Shown: positions 1 to 5,903 of the stretch, in pieces
Layout of the letters: each line of letters begins with the position of its first letter
Position numbering within the stretch: position 1 is the first letter of the stretch
Assembly (NCBI GenBank): GCA_947589625.1
Contig: CANQCM010000048.1
Span: 1 to 7,105 of the forward strand
DNA: 7,105 bases
Reading direction: 5' to 3'
DNA from: an uncultured Alphaproteobacteria bacterium
GTDB lineage: Bacteria > Pseudomonadota > Alphaproteobacteria > Rs-D84
Notes under the pieces: generated by a model
Told to the model about the DNA's origin: nothing
Seen by the model: the letters and a program-made list of their open reading frames with translations, nothing else
Databases searched by the model: none
Made by a program: the position numbers and the translations under genes

Positions 1-5
1 ATATA

Positions 6-32
6 CAATGGGTGTGCGATGCACACCCATTG
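6..32 (-). terminator. Hairpin terminator after fabZ
   Basis: A perfect 12-bp inverted repeat (6-17 pairing with 21-32) encloses a 3-base loop, 28 bases past the fabZ stop codon. On the minus-strand transcript the stem is followed by UAUAU, after which the window ends, so a full U-tract cannot be confirmed. Stem strength and position argue for the end of the lpxD-fabZ transcript. It could also serve a converging gene outside the window. Confidence 0.7.
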
Positions 33-60
33 CCCAACCACTAGCACCAGCCACTAACAA

Positions 61-495
61 CTACTGGGCTGAATCAAGAATTGCGGTGAATGTCGCTTCG
101 GCGACCTTTTTACCACTGACCATTGCAATACCGTGAAATTTATACAGGCGCATTTTTGACATCAGCAATTCTACATGCAATTCCAAAACATCGCCTGGGT
201 GCACCATATGTGAAAACTTTATCTTTTCCATTGTTGTGAAATAGCCCAGTGTTTTGCCGTCACCAGCGCCGATTTTACTCAATGCGATAAAGCACGCTGT
301 TTGCGCCAATGCTTCTATCTGTAAAACCCCAGGCATAATCGGATTACCTGGGAAATGCCCAGCGCACCAAAATTCATCATCACGGACATATTTAATACCA
401 ACCCCACTGGTTTCGTTATACTCGCGAATTTCATCAACCAGCCGCATCGCACCGCGGTGTGGAATAACTTGTTCAATACCTTTGGCATCAATCAT
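61..495 (-). CDS. fabZ: 3-hydroxyacyl-[acyl-carrier-protein] dehydratase FabZ
   Basis: This cytoplasmic hot-dog-fold enzyme dehydrates 3-hydroxyacyl-ACP to trans-2-enoyl-ACP in type II fatty acid elongation. The 144-residue length is normal for FabZ. The active-site segment GHFPGNPIMPGV carries the catalytic His47, and QIEALAQ carries the catalytic Glu61; a glutamate there separates FabZ from FabA, which has aspartate. The N-terminal motif IPHRGAMRLVDEI is a variant of the usual LPHRYPFLLVD, so the substrate entrance may differ slightly. The ATG is preceded by AAGGGA at good spacing (7 bases after GGGA). The gene starts 14 bases after lpxD, a common pairing: LpxD and FabZ use the same 3-hydroxyacyl-ACP pool, so co-expression balances lipid A against fatty acids. 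In many genomes lpxA follows, but here a hairpin closes the unit and lpxA is not seen within the window. Confidence 0.95.
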   Translation of the reverse strand: MIDAKGIEQVIPHRGAMRLVDEIREYNETSGVGIKYVRDDEFWCAGHFPGNPIMPGVLQIEALAQTACFIALSKIGAGDGKTLGYFTTMEKIKFSHMVHPGDVLELHVELLMSKMRLYKFHGIAMVSGKKVAEATFTAILDSAQ

Positions 496-509
496 AGTGT
501 TTTCCCTTT

Positions 510-1559
510 TTAATCTTTTTTATTTATTTGTTTATTCAACCACGCCTGTTTGCGCATAAACGAAAACGCCTGTTCAGACGGGTAACCTAAATGACGCGCG
601 CCGTCTGGCACATCACGAAACACGCCAGATTGTGCGCCTACTTCGGCATCGTGACCAATATGCACGCCGTTTGCAATGCCAACATGACCACCCAACAATG
701 CACGATCACCAATAACAACACCACCTGCCAGACCAACGCCACCTGCCAAGAAGCATTCTTGACCAATGGTTACATTATGTGCAATCTGACACAGGTTATC
801 AATCTTGGTACCATCGCCAATGGTTGTATCTGCCATTGCGCCACGGTCAATGCATGTATTTGCGCCGACCGATACCCGATTGCCAATCACAACGCGCCCA
901 ACATGCGGAATAAATACATTATGCCCATCTTGACGCGTATAACCAAAACCGTCTTTACCAATAACAGCACCAGTGTGAATAATGCAATCTGCGCCGATTG
1001 TGGCGTTTTCAATGTGCGCATTATGATGAACGATTGTGCCGCGACCAATTGTCACATTGCGCCCGATATATGCGCCTGAATGAATTTGAACATCAGGTTC
1101 AATCACCGCGCCAGATTCAATGATTGCGTTTTGCGCGACATAAACACTGCGCCGATTACGAAAGAACACCCCAGACGCAATTGTCGCACGGCGCGATATG
1201 CCGTGTTTTACAGGCGTCTTGTAAATTTCGCCCAATATTTTAACAATGTTTCCGCGTGGGCTGGGTGTAATTAATAATGTTGCCCCCGCAGGCGCGTCAG
1301 ACGCGTGTTCTGGTTGCACCAAAATCACAGACGCACGAGTATTGCGCAAAACATCAATCGGCAAAATTTTGAATGCCGTACTGTTTTGTTCAGTTGAATA
1401 AAAAGCCAATTGTCCAGCGCGCGCATCTGCAATCGGCGCGACCCCAGAAACAACTGTATTTGGATTGCCGCGCAATTCAAGCCCGAATTGTTCAGCCAAC
1501 TTGCCCGCAGTAGTTTTTGTTGCCGCAGGCGCCATTAAAGATTTTATTGCGTTTAACAT
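510..1559 (-). CDS. lpxD: UDP-3-O-(3-hydroxyacyl)glucosamine N-acyltransferase LpxD
   Basis: LpxD adds the N-linked 3-hydroxyacyl chain in the third step of lipid A synthesis, in the cytoplasm. With the chosen start the protein has 349 residues, close to the family norm. Residues about 15-115 form the uridine-binding N-terminal domain. Residues about 120-315 are hexapeptide repeats of the left-handed beta-helix, such as IGRGTI, IGADCI and IGDRAL. GKDGFGY (201-207) is conserved in LpxD, and His261 in QIAHNVTIG matches the catalytic His239 of E. coli. His292 in GGH is also conserved. The C-terminal helix contains LGYPSEQAFSFMRKQ. An in-frame ATG at 1616 would add 19 residues, but it lies inside the loop of the upstream terminator, so the ATG at 1559 is preferred. 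No Shine-Dalgarno sequence precedes it; the transcript may be leaderless. An ATG at 1535 is a less likely alternative. Confidence 0.95.
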   Translation of the reverse strand: MLNAIKSLMAPAATKTTAGKLAEQFGLELRGNPNTVVSGVAPIADARAGQLAFYSTEQNSTAFKILPIDVLRNTRASVILVQPEHASDAPAGATLLITPSPRGNIVKILGEIYKTPVKHGISRRATIASGVFFRNRRSVYVAQNAIIESGAVIEPDVQIHSGAYIGRNVTIGRGTIVHHNAHIENATIGADCIIHTGAVIGKDGFGYTRQDGHNVFIPHVGRVVIGNRVSVGANTCIDRGAMADTTIGDGTKIDNLCQIAHNVTIGQECFLAGGVGLAGGVVIGDRALLGGHVGIANGVHIGHDAEVGAQSGVFRDVPDGARHLGYPSEQAFSFMRKQAWLNKQINKKD

Positions 1560-1565
1560 GATTTG

Positions 1566-1593
1566 ATTATAGCTTAAAAAATACAAATTAAAA
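1566..1593 (-). promoter_or_regulatory. Putative lpxD promoter, possibly leaderless
   Basis: On the minus strand a perfect TATAAT (1571-1566) lies only 6 bases before the lpxD ATG at 1559, so the expected transcription start falls on or next to the A of the start codon. The -35 region is poor; the best match is TTTTAA at 1593-1588 with a 16-base spacer. The position just after an intrinsic terminator fits a new transcription unit, and the absence of a Shine-Dalgarno sequence fits a leaderless mRNA. TATAAT can arise by chance in AT-rich intergenic DNA. Confidence 0.5.
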
Positions 1594-1605
1594 GCATAAA
1601 GTAAA

Positions 1606-1630
1606 ACACCGCCCACAATGGGGGCGGTGT
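1606..1630 (-). terminator. Intrinsic terminator of the Skp-like gene
   Basis: The 9-bp GC-rich stem ACACCGCCC (1606-1614) pairs with GGGCGGTGT (1622-1630) around a 7-base loop. On the minus strand it is followed by TTTTACTTT, a moderate U-tract. It begins 25 bases past the stop codon of the Skp-like gene. It separates that unit from lpxD, although Skp and lpxD are often transcribed together in other proteobacteria. Confidence 0.85.
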
Positions 1631-1655
1631 GAAATCTGGAAATCTTGTTTATTTA

Positions 1656-2321
1656 TTAAAAACCTTGTGGTTTGTCCATCTTGACAGACGATACGCGTTT
1701 GTTCAACGCAGAAATGATTTCGTCTGTGATGTCCAAATTCGTGGCGTCTGCACCAATACGGGCAAAACGACCGTCAATTACCAGCGACAATTTCTTTTTA
1801 GCAATCGCGCCTTCAATAATTGGGTCCAGATGTTTTGTTTGCACTTCGTTCAGTGCTTTTTGGAAAGATGCTTCAATACTCTGGGCGCGTTCTGCCAAAT
1901 CGCGTTGTAATTTTGCAACACGGTTTTGATAATCTACTACGCGCCGTTGCAATGCATCACGCGACAATACATCTTGTGATTTTTCAATTTCTGCTTTTTC
2001 TTTTTCTAATGCTTTTTGTTCTGCGGTCAATTCATCGCGCAATTTTGATTCATAAGATTCTTTTTGTTTGCGCAAATCTTTTAATGCCGCAGCATCTGTT
2101 TGAATTGCGTCCATACGAATCACCGCAACACGCAAATCTGCGCCATTTGCCGCCGATTCAGTAACAGATTCCATTGCTTGTTCCACAGTTGCATCGCCAC
2201 CACGATGTGATGCAAATGCCCAAATGCCCAATACTGCAATAATAACGACAATCGCCGCAATAATGCCATTACGCGCATATTTTTTTGCTACAGGATTAAC
2301 TGATTTGTTTTCTTTTGCCAT
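1656..2321 (-). CDS. Skp/OmpH-family protein with N-terminal membrane anchor
   Basis: This 221-residue OmpH-family protein probably acts as a periplasmic holding chaperone for outer-membrane proteins on their way to the BAM complex. The charged N-terminus is followed by a hydrophobic segment at about 20-37 (IIAAIVVIIAVLGIWAF), with no convincing signal peptidase site. The body therefore likely stays tethered to the inner membrane, unlike soluble E. coli Skp. The OmpH core starts at about 63 with LRVAVIRMDAIQTD. A long charged coiled coil spans about 76-165 and forms the tentacle arms. The closing strand region KKKLSLVIDG to LDITDEIISALN (about 175-207) is characteristic of the family. A clear AAGGGG lies 7 bases before the ATG. 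The adjacency to lpxD and fabZ matches the classic bamA-skp-lpxD-fabZ order, but bamA is not upstream. The 80-base gap to the OmpA-like gene (2322-2401) shows no terminator and only weak promoter-like hexamers. Confidence 0.88.
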   Translation of the reverse strand: MAKENKSVNPVAKKYARNGIIAAIVVIIAVLGIWAFASHRGGDATVEQAMESVTESAANGADLRVAVIRMDAIQTDAAALKDLRKQKESYESKLRDELTAEQKALEKEKAEIEKSQDVLSRDALQRRVVDYQNRVAKLQRDLAERAQSIEASFQKALNEVQTKHLDPIIEGAIAKKKLSLVIDGRFARIGADATNLDITDEIISALNKRVSSVKMDKPQGF

Positions 2322-2401
2322 AACATTTCCCCTTTTGTTTGTTTTGTTATGCGATTACTATGCAATAAAAAAGCACAAAAATAAAGCGGAAATTTTATAA
2401 A

Positions 2402-3076
2402 TTATCGTGCAGGTGCTAATCTTATCTCTACCCGCCGATTAGTCAAGCGCCCCAGGTCATCTTGCGCAGCAATTGGCCGCGATGCGCCACGCGCAACAAT
2501 AAACATTCGTGTTGGGTTTACGCCATGTTGCGATAAAAATACACCTGTGCGCTGTGCCATGTCCAGACTTAACGCATTAGCAGCCGTTTGATTCGTTGTT
2601 GCGTCTGTATAGCCTGCAATTTCAATATATGTTGCGTCATATTTTCGTAATATTTTAGATATTGTACCCAATGTATCTGCACCCGTTTGTGAAATATCTG
2701 GGACATTTAGTTCCATAATTGCGTCGCGCACCAAAATTACAACAACATCATTACCTGCGCGCTGAACAGAAATCCCAGGCTTGCGCAATGCGTCATATAA
2801 CGCAAATTCCAAATTTTCCATATATGCGCGAATAATCGCATTGTCATTTTGCAACTTGTCGCCATATTCCATTTTTGCAGGCGCATTTTCGCCTGTGATT
2901 AATTTACCGCCTGCGCCCAAGTACACTGGCTTTTTAGCAATACGCGCAGGTTCGGACATATCGCCGACCGATGCGCCTGCAAGATAATTTTGCCATGTAT
3001 TACGCGCAGGGCTATGATACGCGGTGCATGCGCATAACAAAGACAATGCAAAAGCGGTTTTATAAAATTTTATCAT
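2402..3076 (-). CDS. OmpA-family (OmpA C-terminal domain) lipoprotein
   Basis: This 224-residue protein has a short lipoprotein signal: K3 and K6, a hydrophobic stretch, and a lipobox-like LCAC with Cys17 as the likely acylated residue. Cys15 gives a poorer match. Residues about 105-222 form an OmpA C-terminal domain, including IEIAGYTD (151-158), ANALS (166-170) and LGRLTNRRVEI (208-218). Such domains bind peptidoglycan and link the outer membrane to the wall. Asp158 matches the diaminopimelate-binding aspartate, Asp271 of Acinetobacter OmpA. The partner arginine (Arg286 there, in the usual LSxxRA) is Met173 here, so binding may be weakened or altered. Residues 20-100 are an unrecognised N-terminal region. 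The start overlaps the prepilin stop as ATGA and has no clear Shine-Dalgarno sequence, which suggests coupled translation. This is not Pal by context, since no tol genes are nearby. Confidence 0.85.
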   Translation of the reverse strand: MIKFYKTAFALSLLCACTAYHSPARNTWQNYLAGASVGDMSEPARIAKKPVYLGAGGKLITGENAPAKMEYGDKLQNDNAIIRAYMENLEFALYDALRKPGISVQRAGNDVVVILVRDAIMELNVPDISQTGADTLGTISKILRKYDATYIEIAGYTDATTNQTAANALSLDMAQRTGVFLSQHGVNPTRMFIVARGASRPIAAQDDLGRLTNRRVEIRLAPAR

Positions 3077-3528
3077 TTAACAATAAACGAAATCTGGTTG
3101 TCGCCTGTGGTTAAACATGCATCTGACGCATCTGATTCATGTCCATTTATAATCATACGCGTTGCCCATTTTGGTTGCAATGTTGCGAAATATTGACAAT
3201 CGCTATTTGCCAGTCCCATCAGATTTATAGAAAACGCTGCACCGTTTTCTTCGGCACGTACAAACCACTCGTTACCTATGGGCGCATTTTTATCTTTCAG
3301 TGCGCCTGCATCAACCAGATAATCAACAGACACCCCTGAATAATCGCCACCCATTTCCATCAGCAATTTTACATCAGACGCCAACTGTTGCATTTGATAT
3401 TGCGCCACAGTACGCAATTGATTTTTATGCATAACATTATATGTCGCAATAATCCCAGCCGTCATAACGCCTGCGATTGCCAAAACGCCAATAACTTCTA
3501 TCAACGAACGTCCAGATTCCATTTTCAT
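3073..3528 (-). CDS. Type IV prepilin-like (pseudopilin) protein
   Basis: This 151-residue protein has a class III signal. A short leader, MKMESG, precedes RSLIEVIGVLAIAGVMTAG, with Gly6 at -1 and Glu11 at +5 as required for prepilin peptidase cleavage and N-methylation. The +1 residue is Arg instead of the usual Phe or Met. The hydrophobic helix runs to about residue 28 and continues as an amphipathic helix to about 58, as in the pilin alpha-1 spine. The small globular part ends with Cys111 and Cys138, which could form the C-terminal disulfide loop of type IV pilins. After cleavage it would sit in the inner membrane or assemble into a pilus or pseudopilus. No pilus motor, peptidase or secretin gene is visible here, so the partner machinery must lie elsewhere. 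The start is fixed by AAGGTGG 5 bases upstream. An upstream in-frame ATG at 3648 lies inside dnaX and is rejected; ATG 3522 is a possible alternative. Confidence 0.8.
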   Translation of the reverse strand: MKMESGRSLIEVIGVLAIAGVMTAGIIATYNVMHKNQLRTVAQYQMQQLASDVKLLMEMGGDYSGVSVDYLVDAGALKDKNAPIGNEWFVRAEENGAAFSINLMGLANSDCQYFATLQPKWATRMIINGHESDASDACLTTGDNQISFIVK

Positions 3529-3533
3529 ATCAG

Positions 3534-3540
3534 CCACCTT
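3534..3540 (-). promoter_or_regulatory. Ribosome binding site of the prepilin gene, overlapping the dnaX stop
   Basis: AAGGTGG on the minus strand lies 5 bases before the ATG at 3528. Its first two bases are the last two of the dnaX TAA stop codon (3541-3539), so a ribosome ending dnaX sits on the site. This fixes the prepilin start and suggests co-expression with dnaX. Confidence 0.75.
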
Positions 3541-5077
3541 ATTTTGAAACACCAATAATTTCGCCATCTGCAAACAAATCCATCGCGCTGGCGACCAACG
3601 GGTCAGACACCAATTCTTGATGTTTTTGTTCAGTAATTGTTGTTGCATGCACCGATTCAGATTGACGCGACAAAGTCCAATTTTTTCCTGTTTTCTTAAT
3701 CAAGAAATCCGCCAGTTTATGTGGAAAAGTTTCATCATTTCCGCGGTCAAAATATTTTATTTCTGTACCGCTGATTTCAGATATTTCTATATTAGAACTG
3801 TAATACGAATACAGTAAAATTTCTTTATTTGCCTGCATTAAATCTGCTAAATCTTTGCCAGATTTTATTTCCACCGCCTTGGGTTGCGCAGATTCTGTGA
3901 CAGGCGCAGGTTTTGCCACATCTGGCTGTGCCGATTTATTTTGCCGAATTATTTCGTCCACAGACGGCATTTGCGCAATATGCATCATGCGCACAATCAG
4001 CATATCAAAACATTGCTTTTGATTGCCTGCCGATTGCATTTCAGGCACTGCGGCAACCATAACCTGCCACAGGCGCGACAAAGTATTCAATGATGTACGC
4101 GAATTTATTTCACGCATTTGTTCGCGCTGGTCGGCGGTATATGGCAAATTTTGCACTTCGCCTGCACGCAAGGCTGGGTGCATACGCGTTGCCCAATGGG
4201 TCCATTCCATCATATCTGTTAACAGTATGCTTAAATCTGCGCCATTGGTGTATATTTCATCAACCTTGTCCAGTGCCGTAGCAACATCGCCTGACAGAAT
4301 TGTTTTCATAAAATCAACAACAACATTGCGGTCTGCGCGCTTTAACATATTCAAGACTGCTTCTTCATCAACATGACCGCCTGTTTGCGCGATTGCTTGG
4401 TCTAACAAAGACAACCCGTCACGCACAGACCCGTCCGCAGCACGCGCCAACATTTCGTTTGCGCCATCGGTCAATTCAATTTTTTCTTGGGTCGCAATCC
4501 ATGCAAAATGCTTTTTCAATGTATCAACAGGCACACGAACCAAATCAAACCGTTGGCACCGCGATAAAATCGTCACAGGCACCTTGCGAATTTCTGTTGT
4601 CGCCAATATAAAAATAACATGTGCAGGTGGCTCTTCCAGTGTTTTCAACAGCGCGTTAAATGCACTGGTCGACAGCATATGGACTTCGTCAATAATATAA
4701 ACCTTGTAGCGACCATTTGTCGGGCGATATTGCGCCGCGTCCAGAATTTCGCGCATATTATCCACGCCAGTGTGTGACGCCGCGTCAATTTCCATAACAT
4801 CAATATGTTGTCCTGCGGCAATGGCGCGACAATTTTCACATACACCGCATGGCGTTGCAGTTGCACGGTCAGCACTCTGGCAATTTAATGCCTTGGCAAG
4901 AATACGCGCCGTACTAGTTTTACCCGTACCACGAATCCCAGTAAATATATACGCATGCGCAATGCGCCCAGTATTTATTGCGGTGGTTAGTGTTTTAACC
5001 AAAACATCTTGACCAATAAGAGATTGGAAATCTTGACTGCGGTATTTACGGGCCAAAACAGTATAATTTGCGTCCAT
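3539..5077 (-). CDS. dnaX: DNA polymerase III subunit tau (clamp-loader ATPase)
   Basis: DnaX drives loading of the beta clamp and holds the replicative polymerase together. In this 512-residue protein the Walker A motif GIRGTGKTS is at 47-55. The four zinc-binding cysteines are 66, 77, 80 and 83, Walker B IIDEVH is at 128-133, sensor 1 LATTE at 158-162 and SRC at 172-174. The sensor 2 region GSVRDGLSLLDQ (216-227) includes Arg219. AAA+ and collar domains run to about 370, followed by a short Ala/Pro/Gln-rich linker (about 380-404). The C-terminal domain ends in SDPLVASAMDLF, the tau region that contacts the polymerase. The protein is shorter than E. coli tau (643), mainly through the linker and C-terminal part. 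The ATG at 5077 is chosen for AAAGGAA 5 bases upstream; the ATG at 5116 would overlap the promoter. The usual ybaB-recR partners are absent downstream. Confidence 0.97.
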   Translation of the reverse strand: MDANYTVLARKYRSQDFQSLIGQDVLVKTLTTAINTGRIAHAYIFTGIRGTGKTSTARILAKALNCQSADRATATPCGVCENCRAIAAGQHIDVMEIDAASHTGVDNMREILDAAQYRPTNGRYKVYIIDEVHMLSTSAFNALLKTLEEPPAHVIFILATTEIRKVPVTILSRCQRFDLVRVPVDTLKKHFAWIATQEKIELTDGANEMLARAADGSVRDGLSLLDQAIAQTGGHVDEEAVLNMLKRADRNVVVDFMKTILSGDVATALDKVDEIYTNGADLSILLTDMMEWTHWATRMHPALRAGEVQNLPYTADQREQMREINSRTSLNTLSRLWQVMVAAVPEMQSAGNQKQCFDMLIVRMMHIAQMPSVDEIIRQNKSAQPDVAKPAPVTESAQPKAVEIKSGKDLADLMQANKEILLYSYYSSNIEISEISGTEIKYFDRGNDETFPHKLADFLIKKTGKNWTLSRQSESVHATTITEQKHQELVSDPLVASAMDLFADGEIIGVSK

Positions 5078-5082
5078 ATTGC

Positions 5083-5089
5083 TTCCTTT
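5083..5089 (-). promoter_or_regulatory. Ribosome binding site of dnaX
   Basis: AAAGGAA on the minus strand, 5 bases before the ATG at 5077, is a strong Shine-Dalgarno match. It decides the start in favour of MDANYTVLARKYR over the longer in-frame ATG at 5116. Confidence 0.85.
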
Positions 5090-5095
5090 TGCCAC

Positions 5096-5123
5096 AGCAT
5101 AGCAAAACGACCGCAAATTTCAA
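5096..5123 (-). promoter_or_regulatory. Putative sigma-70-type promoter of dnaX
   Basis: On the minus strand TTGAAA (5123-5118, five of six consensus bases) and TATGCT (5101-5096, four of six) are separated by 16 bases. They lie inside the 58-base gap between the upstream stop and the dnaX start. The predicted transcription start lies about 12-14 bases after TATGCT begins, giving a short leader that still contains the ribosome binding site. No terminator is seen in this gap, so readthrough from the upstream pair is also possible. Confidence 0.6.
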
Positions 5124-5135
5124 GAATTATTATAT

Positions 5136-5903
5136 TTAATTAAAATCTCTTGTATTGTTTTTGGTGCGGTTATATGCCTCTATTTTTCTGGTCAATGCCG
5201 CATTTAATTCATATGCGCAATTTGTAATTTCATCACGCAAATAATTCGCTTTATTGCAAGATTCCATATCTGACCAAGTTTTATCGTCAACATAGGCTTG
5301 CCATTTATTATTTTCTTTTTTCACGGCGCCCCATGTCTGGGCAACAGACAAATCCTTGTCCAGCTGGCGTTGTGCATCGCCGTTATTTCCAGTACTGGCG
5401 GCATTTAGAATCAAGTTGATATTACCTTGCAGACATTTCAGCACCGCCACCGTTCCGCCTGATTCCATTTGGCAATTACGCGCCCCAGAAATAATAATAT
5501 TTTTATCCGTAGACACCGCGCCCCCAAAACCCGTGGTTGATGATTCTGTGGTGGCGGCACCTGCGGCTTGTAATTTTGTCGTCAGAACTGCTTTTTCCAG
5601 TTGAGTTTTCAACCGTCGCAATGTTGCGTCCAGATAATCATATTGATATTGCAACTGTTGCGTGATAAGTGTGGTTTTTAACGCAACAACATCGCGCATT
5701 GCCTGACGTTCCGCAGAATTTATATCATTTGTGTCACGTCCGATGTTATAAACATGCGTGCTGCACAATGCCAATTCTGGAATAATGCGATTATTTTGGG
5801 AATCGCTGCACCCGTCATTTGTTACAGCGACCGCCCGCACAGACACCAACGCGGTGGCGCATATAAATATTCCAGTTAAAATGTTTTTATTAACCTTTAT
5901 CAT
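5136..5903 (-). CDS. Unrecognised exported protein with coiled coil and six cysteines
   Basis: I do not recognise a family. The 255-residue product begins with two lysines and a hydrophobic segment (about 8-22), followed by a plausible signal peptidase I site after AVA at 24-26, so it is likely periplasmic or secreted. The mature part has six cysteines (32, 47, 144, 157, 216, 229), grouped in three pairs with 12-14 residues between members, as expected for disulfides in an oxidising compartment. Residues about 63-115 (AERQAMRDVVALKTTL and onward) are strongly helical and probably a coiled coil. A Ser/Thr/Gly/Ala-rich stretch at about 113-133 looks like a flexible linker. The ATG at 5903 overlaps the stop of the preceding gene as ATGA; a GTG at 5924 would add 7 residues ahead of the lysines and is less likely. 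The overlap suggests that both proteins act together, perhaps at the cell surface. Confidence 0.8.
   Translation of the reverse strand: MIKVNKNILTGIFICATALVSVRAVAVTNDGCSDSQNNRIIPELALCSTHVYNIGRDTNDINSAERQAMRDVVALKTTLITQQLQYQYDYLDATLRRLKTQLEKAVLTTKLQAAGAATTESSTTGFGGAVSTDKNIIISGARNCQMESGGTVAVLKCLQGNINLILNAASTGNNGDAQRQLDKDLSVAQTWGAVKKENNKWQAYVDDKTWSDMESCNKANYLRDEITNCAYELNAALTRKIEAYNRTKNNTRDFN

Noticed and set aside
591..1079. A 162-residue plus-strand open frame opposite lpxD.
   Set aside because: Its Asn/Thr/Cys-rich composition is what the reverse complement of the LpxD hexapeptide repeats gives. It has no ribosome site or family features, while lpxD on the other strand is certain.
1560..1616. 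N-terminal extension of LpxD from the ATG at 1616.
   Set aside because: The extension would be encoded across the terminator hairpin and the TATAAT box, and its residues do not resemble the LpxD N-terminus.
1820..2164. Plus-strand open frames opposite the Skp-like gene.
   Set aside because: They arise from the antisense of the Lys/Glu-rich coiled coil and show no gene features.
2341..2400. Possible promoter for the Skp-like gene in the 80-base gap.
   Set aside because: Hexamers such as TTTATT and CATAGT are weak matches in AT-rich DNA and cannot be told from background.
3529..3648. A 40-residue N-terminal extension of the prepilin, beginning inside dnaX.
   Set aside because: The extension would place a long non-leader sequence before the Gly/Glu cleavage signal, and a good ribosome site precedes the ATG at 3528.
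5078..5116. Longer dnaX start at 5116.
   Set aside because: This start overlaps the predicted promoter and adds residues not typical of DnaX. The ATG at 5077 has a strong Shine-Dalgarno sequence.
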